Origin: an uncultured Eubacterium sp.
GTDB lineage: Bacteria; Bacillota; Clostridia; Oscillospirales; Acutalibacteraceae
Length of the DNA stretch: 32,348 nucleotides
Assembly: GCA_944385025.1 (NCBI GenBank)
Contig: CALWVQ010000062.1
Coordinates: 1 to 32,348, forward strand
Direction: 5' to 3'
In this document: in pieces, positions 1-6,872 of the stretch
Position numbering within the stretch: the stretch's first letter is position 1
Layout: each line of letters opens with the position of its first letter
Notes under the pieces: model-generated
Databases searched by the model: none
Seen by the model: only the letters and a program-made list of their open reading frames with translations
Told to the model about the DNA's origin: nothing
Made by a program: the position numbers and the translations under genes

Positions 1-44
1 ATTTCTTTTTCATATTCACTTATATGGCTGTAACTTCTTGGCAT
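1..44 (-). CDS. IS3-like element HTH protein (OrfA), N-terminal fragment
   Basis: Reading leftward from the ATG at 42-44, the first codons give MPRSYSHISEYEKE, and the window then ends. This resembles the start of the helix-turn-helix OrfA proteins of IS3-like insertion sequences in gut Clostridia, which bind the element ends and are normally joined to the DDE transposase OrfB. The start is supported by a strong AGGAGG at 51-56, six bases upstream of the ATG. Only 14 residues are visible, so the family call rests on the opening peptide and on the IS-like upstream DNA; intactness cannot be judged. Confidence 0.6.
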   Translation of the reverse strand, partial: MPRSYSHISEYEKE

Positions 45-132
45 AAAAAATCCTCCTATGGCAGTTTCTTTCATTCTACCACGGGAGGTCTGTTTTTCCT
101 ATTGTCTACTTTTTACGGTCTTGTGCACACAA
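1..132 (-). mobile_element. Left end of an IS3-like insertion sequence (partial)
   Basis: The DNA ahead of the OrfA start, read on the minus strand, runs from a tip near 128-132 (TGTGCACAAGACCG) through AAAAAGTAGACAATAGG and a short leader to the AGGAGG site. This arrangement, a terminal TG, a purine-rich end and about 85 bases of leader before OrfA, fits the left end of an IS3-like element. The other end, the transposase and the target duplication are outside the window, so the outer boundary is uncertain by several bases. It lies about 35 bases beyond the stop of the DUF3048 gene. Confidence 0.5.
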
Positions 133-167
133 ATCAGGCTTGTTTTTTTATCTATTCTTATTAAGCT

Positions 168-1538
168 TTACGCTGTTGTTACAGAGCCGCCGTTGTTTGA
201 CGATGCCCAGCCAATCCAAGTTGTTCCGGCGTTAAGGCTTACGTCGTTTCCGCTTGCGTCTTTAACAGAGAGTTTTCCGTCTTCAACCGACCAAGTAATG
301 TCGCATACTGTACCCATACTTGCCAGCTTACCGTTACCGCCTGCAAGCTTATAGTCGCAGTATACCTCGTTGCTTCCGCTTCCCTTATAATTGCTTTTTA
401 CAATATATTCGGTAGTATCATAAAGCACGAGAATATTTTTTCTTGCAACATCGGTTTCATAGTCGTTTGAATGATACTTGTTATCAGAGGTGCTGTATGT
501 CCAGTCCCTTGTACGTGATCTGCTGGAAAAAGTAACTGCAACAGAATTGCAGGCAGTTTCGCCTACCTTTTCGTCTTTTTCGTTAAAACTGAATGCAGTA
601 AAGCTGTCGTTGTCAACATCAGTTCTGAATTCCTTGCCTGCAATAGCGTCTACCACCTTGTCTCCGTAAAGGACACCTGTATGCTCGGAAGATACGCCTC
701 TTGAGCTGTCTCTGCCGAAAAGACCGACCTTATCGCTGTAAGCCATCTGATTAATGTGGTCAACGTCTTCGCTGGTGAAAACAGAATCAGCACCCACGTA
801 GTTACCCTTGCTTGTACTCATTCCCCAGTGGATAAATATTGAGTCAAACAAAGTAGAAAATCTGATAAACGGAGGTCTTGCACTTCTTACAGGGCCTACC
901 TGACTGGGAACAGAATTATAATCGGCATAAAACCAAAGCATTCTTGTTTCTCCGCCTTCAACCTCGCCTTCAAGAATAATATCAGGGGGATTGTCGCTGT
1001 CGGCGATTCCCCACTGCGGTCTTGCGGCGCTGGCATTTTCAACAACTATTGCCACAGGGCGTTTGCCTACTGCACTTTCGCTGTATCCCGACTCACCGGT
1101 GAGAGGGTTGGCAATAACCACAGGCGCTTGGGTTGCAGGTGCTTGGGTAGTACTTAAAGGCGCTGTCGTTTCAGGCTCCTTATTGCTGTTTGCTACTGCA
1201 AAAATAACTGCCGCAATAATAATTACAACTAAAACTGCCGCACCTATAATAATGCCCTTTTTCTTTTTATCCATAGGCTGCTTTTTGCCTGACTTTTTCA
1301 TATTTCTGTTAATCTCCCTGTCATCAGCATCGATTTTTATATCTTTTGAAAAGCTGTCATTTATCAGTGAAAAATTATTGTGCTGCGTATCTTCTTTTTC
1401 TATATTATTATCGCTCTGACGATTTGGCTTTTCATCAAATAGATTAAAAGTTTCTGTTTTGTCGTCGTCCTGCGAGATGTTTTTCTTTTTCAGTTTATTT
1501 AAACTATTGTCAATTTCGTTATTATTATTGTTATCCAT
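168..1538 (-). CDS. DUF3048 (YerB-like) membrane-anchored extracellular protein
   Basis: A 456-aa protein of the DUF3048 family (B. subtilis YerB and relatives), whose function is not established. Residues 1-94 are very hydrophilic and rich in Asn, Asp and Lys, presumably cytoplasmic. Residues about 95-116 form one membrane segment, followed by a Thr/Pro/Ala linker at 123-139. The DUF3048 region starts near 145 (NPLTGES) with typical runs such as RPVAIVVENASAARPQ, DIILEGEVEGGETR and GPVRSARPPF. The start at 1538 is chosen because AGGGGAG lies six bases upstream; a start 12 codons earlier has no ribosome binding site. There is no lipobox, so anchoring is through the helix. It is transcribed alone from a promoter at 1565-1593, and an IS-like element lies just beyond its 3' end. 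Confidence 0.85.
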   Translation of the reverse strand: MDNNNNNEIDNSLNKLKKKNISQDDDKTETFNLFDEKPNRQSDNNIEKEDTQHNNFSLINDSFSKDIKIDADDREINRNMKKSGKKQPMDKKKKGIIIGAAVLVVIIIAAVIFAVANSNKEPETTAPLSTTQAPATQAPVVIANPLTGESGYSESAVGKRPVAIVVENASAARPQWGIADSDNPPDIILEGEVEGGETRMLWFYADYNSVPSQVGPVRSARPPFIRFSTLFDSIFIHWGMSTSKGNYVGADSVFTSEDVDHINQMAYSDKVGLFGRDSSRGVSSEHTGVLYGDKVVDAIAGKEFRTDVDNDSFTAFSFNEKDEKVGETACNSVAVTFSSRSRTRDWTYSTSDNKYHSNDYETDVARKNILVLYDTTEYIVKSNYKGSGSNEVYCDYKLAGGNGKLASMGTVCDITWSVEDGKLSVKDASGNDVSLNAGTTWIGWASSNNGGSVTTA

Positions 1539-1564
1539 TTTCGCTCCCCTTTCATACTTTTTAC

Positions 1565-1593
1565 ATTGTATCATATAACTGACTTCATTTCAC
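1565..1593 (-). promoter_or_regulatory. Promoter for the DUF3048 gene
   Basis: On the minus strand, GTGAAA at 1593-1588 is followed after 17 bases by TACAAT at 1570-1565, with a TG one base ahead of the -10 (extended -10). The predicted start of transcription is roughly 20 bases before the ATG. Judged by eye from spacing and consensus match. Confidence 0.5.
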
Positions 1594-1620
1594 TATATTT
1601 TTTTAATTTTTTTAAATTTA

Positions 1621-1649
1621 TTGATTTGGGACACAATATGTAGTAAAAT
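1621..1649 (+). promoter_or_regulatory. Promoter for the 206-aa protein gene
   Basis: TTGATT at 1621-1626, a 17-base spacer and TAAAAT at 1644-1649, ideal sigma-A geometry. The -10 lies across a perfect tandem repeat of ATGTAGTAAA (1638-1647 and 1648-1657). The GGAGGTG site begins at 1662, so the leader is very short. Confidence 0.6.
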
Positions 1650-1673
1650 GTAGTAAATAACGGAGGTGAAAAT

Positions 1674-2294
1674 ATGGCTAAAACCGTGCCTATGATTGTT
1701 TCCAACAAAGCTATATTTGTTTATGACAGGCAGACTAATCAGTTTCGCACCTTTAAAATGCCGTCTCTTAATCCCGTTGCAAATATTCCGTTTTATCACG
1801 AATTTGCTGAAAAAATTGCCGAGTGTCAGTACTATTTCAAGGAATTTATGAAAAGCATTTACGGCAAAAAATTAAACAGATACGTTCTTGCCATTATTGT
1901 CCCCGATGACACAAGCAGACTTGAATCAATTTTTATCAATGAGTTTTTTGTAAATTCGGGAGCCTGCAAAGCCGTGGCGCAAATGCCTATGAGTCACGCG
2001 CTGTCAAAGGAAGAACGCTTTATATCTATATCAAAATCCATCAGAAACGTTACGCTGGAGTATGTAAGAAACAGAGAAACAGTGGTAAAAAAATGCTACG
2101 ACGTTCACACCTGCAATCCCGAACAGGTTATGTCCGACGCCGAAGTGCTTCACATAGACGTGGAGTACAACGACATTCCCATATATATAAATAATTTCAA
2201 CGCTAATATGGACGAATTTCTCGAAAAAGGAGAGCTTATCACTCCTAAAATGTTTATGAAAAAAATTTCTGAAATTGACGTTGAAAAAGTATAA
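1674..2294 (+). CDS. Uncharacterised 206-aa protein, possibly a degenerate actin-like fold
   Basis: I do not recognise this as a named family. The start is secure: GGAGGTG at 1662-1668, five bases before the ATG. No signal peptide or membrane helix is visible. The stretch YVLAIIVPDDTSRLES, then SGACKAVAQMPMSHAL, then RFISISKSIRNVTLEYVR follows the order of the MreB/actin-fold core, where a Pro-containing strand and turn precedes a helix, an 'EPMAAAIG'-like segment and the second phosphate loop DIGGGTT. Here the glycine-rich phosphate loop is replaced by SISKSIRN, so nucleotide binding would be lost. This resemblance is my inference and is weak. It is followed 42 bases later by a small charged protein on the same strand. 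Codon use matches its neighbours. Confidence 0.75.
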   Translation: MAKTVPMIVSNKAIFVYDRQTNQFRTFKMPSLNPVANIPFYHEFAEKIAECQYYFKEFMKSIYGKKLNRYVLAIIVPDDTSRLESIFINEFFVNSGACKAVAQMPMSHALSKEERFISISKSIRNVTLEYVRNRETVVKKCYDVHTCNPEQVMSDAEVLHIDVEYNDIPIYINNFNANMDEFLEKGELITPKMFMKKISEIDVEKV

Positions 2295-2303
2295 TAAAAA
2301 ACA

Positions 2304-2331
2304 CGCCCCTGCAAAAAATAATGCAGGGGTG
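2304..2331 (+). promoter_or_regulatory. Hairpin covering the ribosome binding site of the next gene
   Basis: Bases 2304-2313 and 2322-2331 form a 10-bp stem (one G-T pair; core CCCCTGCA/TGCAGGGG) with an 8-base loop. The right arm contains AGGGGTGA, the only good Shine-Dalgarno sequence for the ATG at 2337. It is followed by only ATTTTAT, a poor U-tract. It may be a leaky terminator after the 206-aa gene, a structure limiting translation of the small protein, or both. Confidence 0.6.
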
Positions 2332-2336
2332 ATTTT

Positions 2337-2522
2337 ATGGACAAAAAAAATAAAAAAGACAAAAAAAAGGACAACAGGGATAAGGAAATTATCGACCTTA
2401 CCTCATACATCAGCGCCGATATGATAAACAGCGACGTTGACGGCAGTTATACCGGTATCCCTTCCGATACCTACTACTATGACGAACCCGAAACGCCTGT
2501 TCAGGATGCAGACGACTTATAA
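2337..2522 (+). CDS. Small charged protein of unknown function (61 aa)
   Basis: A short protein with a lysine-rich head (KKNKKDKKKDNRDKE) and an acidic tail rich in Asp, Tyr and Pro (SDTYYYDEPETP) that ends in DADDL. It has no hydrophobic segment and looks largely disordered. I take it as real because the ATG follows AGGGGTGA at 8 bases, the codon choice (many GAC, TAC, ATC, ACC) matches the surrounding genes, and it ends just before a strong terminator. It probably shares transcription with the 206-aa gene upstream. No function can be assigned. Confidence 0.6.
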   Translation: MDKKNKKDKKKDNRDKEIIDLTSYISADMINSDVDGSYTGIPSDTYYYDEPETPVQDADDL

Positions 2523-2531
2523 ACAAAAAAC

Positions 2532-2561
2532 AAGGGCACTCTCTTTGCTGAGGGTGCCCTT
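2532..2561 (-). terminator. Bidirectional intrinsic terminator (ABC operon / small protein)
   Basis: Bases 2532-2543 pair with 2550-2561 (AAGGGCAC/GTGCCCTT plus four inner pairs, one G-T), with a 6-base loop. Read on the minus strand, the stem is followed by TTGTTTTTTG, a good U-tract, so it ends the ABC transporter operon. On the plus strand it is followed by AATATATTT and could also stop the small-protein transcript. Confidence 0.8.
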
Positions 2562-2580
2562 AATATATTTACCGTGTGAA

Positions 2581-4488
2581 TTAAGCAGGTCTTTCGGCAA
2601 AATTACCTGTATAAAGCTGATAGTATTTGCCTTTCTGGGCAATCAAGTCATCGTGACTTCCGCGCTCGATAATCCTGCCGTGCTCAAGTACCATAATACA
2701 GTCAGCATTCTTAACCGTTGAAAGACGGTGAGCGATAACGAAAGTTGTTCTGCCGTTCATAAGAGCGTCCATACCCTTTTGAACAAGCTCTTCCGTTCTT
2801 GTATCAATTGATGAGGTAGCCTCGTCAAGAATCAATACAGGAGGATCTGCAACGGCAGCTCTGGCTATTGCAAGAAGCTGGCACTGACCTTGTGAAAGGT
2901 TGCCGCCGTCGCCGTCAATCATTGTATCATAGCCGTCAGGCAGACGGGTAATGAAACCGTGAGCATTTGCAAGCTTTGCAGCGGCAATGCACTCTTCGTC
3001 TGTTGCGTCTATCTTGCCGTAACGGATATTTTCCATAATCGTACCGGTGAACAAGTGCGTATCCTGAAGAACTACGCCCAGCGTTCTGCGAAGGTCGGGT
3101 TTCTTTATCTTGGTAATGTTAATTCCGTCATATCTAATCTTACCGTCCTGAATATCATAGAAACGGTTGATAAGGTTTGTGATAGTCGTCTTGCCTGCGC
3201 CCGTAGAGCCTACAAACGCAATTTTCTGACCCGGTTCAGCGTAAAGTCTGATGTCGTGAAGCACCATTTTATCGTCGTTATATCCGAAATCAACGCCGTC
3301 AAGGACAATAGCGCCCTCAAGCTTTTCATAGGTTACTGTACCGTCTGCCTGGTGAGGATGTTTCCAAGCCCATACGCCTGTTCTCTTTTCAGACTCGGTA
3401 AGAGTTCCGTCCTCGTGTTCAACAGCATTTACCATTTCAACATAGCCGTGATCTTCCTCAGGCTGTTCGTCAAACAGAGCAAATACACGTTTTGTACCTG
3501 CAACCGCCATAATAATGGAGTTCATCTGCTGACTAATCTGTGCAATAGGCTGATTGAAACTCTTATTAAGAGCCATAAAAGCAACTACCGTTCCTACCGT
3601 TGCGCCTGCGGCACCTGTTGCTTCGCCTACTCCCAAAGCCAGAGCGGCTCCTACCGCTGCACAAAGCACATAGCTGAGGTTGCCGATATTTACATTTACA
3701 GGCATCATCATATTTGCATATTTATTTGCCTTGTATGAACTGAAGCGAAGCTCCTCGTTGATCTTATCAAAATCCTGCTTTGCTTTTTCCTCGTGGCAAA
3801 ATACTTTAACTACCTTCTGACCGTCAAGCATCTCTTCAATAAATCCGTCTACAGCGCCCAGCGCTTTTTGTTGTTTGTCAAAGTATTTTCCCGAGCGGGA
3901 AGTAAATTTTCTCGTAACGGCTATCATTACTATTGCCATTACCACCGTTATTGCCGCAAGGACAATATTCATTTTTACCATTGCCACAAAAGCAAATATA
4001 AGCGTAATAAGCGAATTGAAAATCTGTGGTATGCTTTGGCTGATAAGCTGGCGCATAGTATCAATATCGTTTGTATATACGCTCATAATATCGCCGTGAG
4101 CGTGTGTATCAAAATATTTGATAGGAAGTTTTTCCATATTGTTAAACAGGTCCGTACGCAGTTTTTTCATTGTTCCCTGGCTTACGTTTACCATTATTCT
4201 CGAATATGTAAAAGATGCGATTATGCCCACTGCATAAATAGCCGCAACCTTTACAAGTGCCTGAGCAAGACTGCTGAAATCGTTTGAACCTGAAACTATC
4301 ATAGGCTCTATATAGTCATCAACAAGGGACTGAATAAACACCATTCCCTGCATCTGTGCATAAGCAGAAACAATAATGCACACTACAACAAAAAACCACG
4401 CCACTTTGTTTGTTGATACCATATATTTCAGAAGGCGCGAAAAAGACTTTGCACCGTTTCTGAAATTACTTCTGTTATCTTCTTTCAT
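2581..4488 (-). CDS. ABC exporter subunit B, with consensus catalytic residues (635 aa)
   Basis: A half-transporter with an N-terminal six-helix exporter domain (about residues 20-335) and a C-terminal ATPase. Walker A is GSTGAGKT at 427-434, the signature is LSQGQ at 531-535 instead of LSGGQ, Walker B ends in D555-E556 with the catalytic glutamate, and the switch histidine is H587 in IAHRLS. A charged stretch of about 50 residues (about 343-393) lies between the two domains. The start at 4488 has GGAGG upstream; the longer reading frame would run back into the partner gene. It lies 16 bases after its partner and is surely its other half. Such heterodimers export drugs, lipids or peptides; the substrate cannot be told here. 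Transcription ends at the hairpin 2532-2561. Confidence 0.93.
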   Translation of the reverse strand: MKEDNRSNFRNGAKSFSRLLKYMVSTNKVAWFFVVVCIIVSAYAQMQGMVFIQSLVDDYIEPMIVSGSNDFSSLAQALVKVAAIYAVGIIASFTYSRIMVNVSQGTMKKLRTDLFNNMEKLPIKYFDTHAHGDIMSVYTNDIDTMRQLISQSIPQIFNSLITLIFAFVAMVKMNIVLAAITVVMAIVMIAVTRKFTSRSGKYFDKQQKALGAVDGFIEEMLDGQKVVKVFCHEEKAKQDFDKINEELRFSSYKANKYANMMMPVNVNIGNLSYVLCAAVGAALALGVGEATGAAGATVGTVVAFMALNKSFNQPIAQISQQMNSIIMAVAGTKRVFALFDEQPEEDHGYVEMVNAVEHEDGTLTESEKRTGVWAWKHPHQADGTVTYEKLEGAIVLDGVDFGYNDDKMVLHDIRLYAEPGQKIAFVGSTGAGKTTITNLINRFYDIQDGKIRYDGINITKIKKPDLRRTLGVVLQDTHLFTGTIMENIRYGKIDATDEECIAAAKLANAHGFITRLPDGYDTMIDGDGGNLSQGQCQLLAIARAAVADPPVLILDEATSSIDTRTEELVQKGMDALMNGRTTFVIAHRLSTVKNADCIMVLEHGRIIERGSHDDLIAQKGKYYQLYTGNFAERPA

Positions 4489-4504
4489 ACTGCGCCCTCC
4501 TTCC

Positions 4505-6238
4505 TTACTGCTGATCGAAATCTCCGCCGCCCTGCTGGGACTCGAAGATTTCGCTGTATATTTCATTGTTTTTCAAAAGATTTTCGTGGGTGTCAAAACC
4601 GTTTACTCTGCCCTCGTCAAGAACGATTATCCTGTCTGCGTCTTTAACACTTGAAACACGCTGGGCAATGATAATTTTAGTTGTATCCGGTATAGCGGTT
4701 GCAAACGCCTGACGGATTTTTGCGTCCGTTGCCGTATCTACGGCGGAAGTTGAATCGTCAAGAATGAGTATCTTCGGCTTTTTAAGAAGCGCTCTGGCAA
4801 TACATAATCTCTGTTTCTGACCGCCTGATACGTTAGTACCTCCACGCTCTATATAAGTATTGTACTTATCGGGCATACGCTCTATAAATTCATCAGCGCA
4901 CGCCGCCTTGCAAGCCTCTATACACTCTTCGTCAGTAGCGTTTGCGTTACCCCATCTCAAGTTATCGAGAATGGTACCTGAAAAAAGAACATTTTTCTGA
5001 AGCACCACAGAAACCTGATTTCTGAGCACCTCGGTGTCATAATTTCTTACATCTACGCCGCCTACGCACACACTGCCTGTGCTGACGTCATAAAGACGGC
5101 AGATAAGATTAACAAAGCTGCTCTTTCCGCTTCCCGTGCCGCCGATTATTCCTATTGTTTCTCCTGACTTGATATGAATATCAATATCGCTGAGAGCGTT
5201 TTTATCGCTGTTTTTCCTGTAAGAGAAGTTTACGTTATTAAAATCAATGCTGCCGTCCTTAACTTCCGTTACGGCATTTTCAGGATTATGAATATCTGGA
5301 ACTTCGTTAAGCACTTGGGAAATACGGCGAACGCTTGCCATACTCATTGAAATCATAACAAATATCATACTGAACATCATCAATGACATCAGTATCTGCA
5401 TTATGTATGAAAGCAGTGTTGTAAGGTTACCCGTAGTCATTTCGCCGGATACGATATAATGAGCGGCGAACCACGAAATAGCGATAGTACAGCCGTATAC
5501 GCAAAGCATAAGAGCAGGAGCGTTAAGTGTAAGATAACCCTCTGCCTTGATAAACAGCTTTTTAAGACGGTTTACAAATTTTTCAAATTTCTTGTTCTCG
5601 TAATCCTCACGCACATAAGATTTTACAACTCTTATTGCTGATATATTCTCCTGAATATCAGCATTTACACGGTCGTAAGTATCAAACGCCTTGTCAAAAT
5701 ATTTAAGGGAGGCTCTGACAATAACCATCAAAACAATTCCAAGTAAAATTATAGCGCACAAAAAGACTGCGCTTATTTTTACATTTATAAAGAAACACAT
5801 AACCATACTGAACAAAAGCGTAAGCGGAGCTCTTGTAGCAATTCTGAGTGTCATCATATATGCGTTTTGAACATTGGTAATATCAGTAGTCATTCTTGTA
5901 ACAAGGCTCGGCGTACTGAAGCGGTCTATATTTGCAAAAGAAAAGGTCTGCACCTTGTCATATATTCCCTTTCTTAAGTTTGCCGCAAATCCGGAAGACG
6001 CACTTGCAACATATCTTCCGCCCAGTGCTCCGAAAGCAAGACTCAAAGCCGCCATTAAAAGCATAAGAATACCAAATTTGTATACGTTACTGATATTGCC
6101 TGCTTCAATACCTTTATCAATTATGTACGAGGTAACAAACGGCAGCAAAACTTCCATAAATACTTCAAGCACCGTAAAAAGAATCGTAAGAAATGAATCT
6201 TTTTTATAATTCTTTACATATTTGAGTACAGTTCTCAA
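4505..6238 (-). CDS. ABC exporter subunit A, degenerate ATPase site (577 aa)
   Basis: Six-helix exporter domain (about residues 15-305) followed by an ATPase with Walker A GGTGSGKS (366-373) and signature VSGGQ (470-474). Two catalytic positions are changed: Walker B reads LILDDS, with Asp495 where the catalytic Glu should be, and the H-loop reads IAQRVS, with Gln526 in place of His. The same changes mark the non-hydrolysing site of heterodimeric exporters such as TM287/288. The start is a TTG at 6238, seven bases after GGAGG; no ATG lies nearby. It begins two bases after the stop of the MarR gene, so the two are translationally close, and the partner subunit follows. Confidence 0.93.
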   Translation of the reverse strand: MRTVLKYVKNYKKDSFLTILFTVLEVFMEVLLPFVTSYIIDKGIEAGNISNVYKFGILMLLMAALSLAFGALGGRYVASASSGFAANLRKGIYDKVQTFSFANIDRFSTPSLVTRMTTDITNVQNAYMMTLRIATRAPLTLLFSMVMCFFINVKISAVFLCAIILLGIVLMVIVRASLKYFDKAFDTYDRVNADIQENISAIRVVKSYVREDYENKKFEKFVNRLKKLFIKAEGYLTLNAPALMLCVYGCTIAISWFAAHYIVSGEMTTGNLTTLLSYIMQILMSLMMFSMIFVMISMSMASVRRISQVLNEVPDIHNPENAVTEVKDGSIDFNNVNFSYRKNSDKNALSDIDIHIKSGETIGIIGGTGSGKSSFVNLICRLYDVSTGSVCVGGVDVRNYDTEVLRNQVSVVLQKNVLFSGTILDNLRWGNANATDEECIEACKAACADEFIERMPDKYNTYIERGGTNVSGGQKQRLCIARALLKKPKILILDDSTSAVDTATDAKIRQAFATAIPDTTKIIIAQRVSSVKDADRIIVLDEGRVNGFDTHENLLKNNEIYSEIFESQQGGGDFDQQ

Positions 6239-6240
6239 TG

Positions 6241-6705
6241 TTATTCCTCCGTTTCCGTATAGTTTTTAAAGCTGTCTCGCGCACTTTTTAATACTTTTTT
6301 CTGCACAGTATACAATACTTCAAGTTCCTGCTCTGTGAATGAACCCAGCAGCTCATCTGCCACTGCTTCAAACTCACGCAAAAGACTGTTTTTAACACGC
6401 AGTGCCTTTTCAGTAGGCACAATCCTCTTTTGTCTGTTGTCGTTTTGCAATGTTTCAAGGGTTACAAACCCCTTGGCGCAAAGCCTTTTCAAAATTGCCG
6501 ACAAAGTGCTTTTTGAGGTTTCCGCAATTTTTTTAAGCTCTGAAACACAGATACCGTCGCGGCTTGACGCAATACTAAGAAGCGCCATACCTTGCGATGC
6601 AGTAAGCCCGAATTTTTCCGTTCTCATATCCATATACTTATCATAAAATATGGATATGTCTTTATTGAGCTTAATTATTTCCTGTTTAGTTTGTATTGAT
6701 ACCAC
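6241..6705 (-). CDS. MarR-family transcriptional regulator (about 154 aa)
   Basis: A winged-helix regulator of MarR type: helical dimerisation segments at both ends around a DNA-binding core (about residues 35-100), with LTASQGMALLSIA, VSELKKIAETSKSTLSAILKRLCAKGFV and a wing LQNDNRQKRIVPTEKA. It is the first gene of an operon with the two ABC exporter subunits, which suggests that it represses the exporter and is released by a transported compound. The start is not certain: the GTG at 6705 is the longest choice but its ribosome binding site is poor; AAGGTGG overlaps this codon and could serve a slightly later non-ATG start. A promoter and a perfect inverted repeat lie upstream (6734-6792). 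Confidence 0.9.
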   Translation of the reverse strand: MVSIQTKQEIIKLNKDISIFYDKYMDMRTEKFGLTASQGMALLSIASSRDGICVSELKKIAETSKSTLSAILKRLCAKGFVTLETLQNDNRQKRIVPTEKALRVKNSLLREFEAVADELLGSFTEQELEVLYTVQKKVLKSARDSFKNYTETEE

Positions 6706-6733
6706 CTTCTTAATAAAGTTTGCACGCTGACAA

Positions 6734-6755
6734 TAAGCAAGCTAACTATTGCTTA
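6734..6755. promoter_or_regulatory. Candidate MarR operator (inverted repeat)
   Basis: TAAGCAA at 6734-6740 and TTGCTTA at 6749-6755 form a perfect 7-bp inverted repeat with an 8-base spacer. It lies directly downstream of the -10 of the marR promoter, around the expected start of transcription, where a bound repressor would block the polymerase. The size fits MarR dimer sites. Binding is inferred, not shown. Confidence 0.5.
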
Positions 6756-6763
6756 CATATAAA

Positions 6764-6792
6764 TATATATCACAGAAATACTTGATTTACAA
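6764..6792 (-). promoter_or_regulatory. Promoter for the marR-ABC exporter operon
   Basis: On the minus strand TTGTAA (6792-6787), 17 bases, then TATATA (6769-6764) preceded by TG one base ahead (extended -10). The inverted repeat 6734-6755 follows immediately. Confidence 0.5.
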
Positions 6793-6810
6793 ATAAAAAT
6801 AGTTTATCAT
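6782..6810 (+). promoter_or_regulatory. Promoter for the lysR gene
   Basis: TTGATT at 6782-6787 and TATCAT at 6805-6810 with a 17-base spacer. It overlaps the divergent marR promoter, so the two regulators may compete for polymerase. A palindrome begins at the last bases of the -10. Confidence 0.45.
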
Positions 6811-6831
6811 CTATAAAAGACGTTTATAGAT
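6809..6831. promoter_or_regulatory. Palindrome at the lysR promoter, candidate LysR box
   Basis: ATCTATAAA (6809-6817) and TTTATAGAT (6823-6831) form a perfect 9-bp inverted repeat with a 5-base spacer. It contains T(6814)-N11-A(6826), the layout of LysR-type binding sites, and lies at the expected transcription start of the lysR gene, as expected for autorepression. Confidence 0.55.
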
Positions 6832-6872
6832 AAATTGAGTTTTTTTAAATAATTAGTTCAGGAGTGATATAT

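Noticed and set aside
58-1419. Plus-strand frames of 63-142 aa opposite the DUF3048 gene
   Set aside because: The minus strand carries a clear family protein with a good start; the plus frames have no ribosome binding site or recognisable sequence.
2959-4287. Long plus-strand open frames (259 and 164 aa) opposite the ABC subunit gene
   Set aside because: They are antisense to a gene with complete ABC motifs, have no ribosome binding site and give low-complexity Cys/Tyr/His-rich proteins typical of shadow frames.
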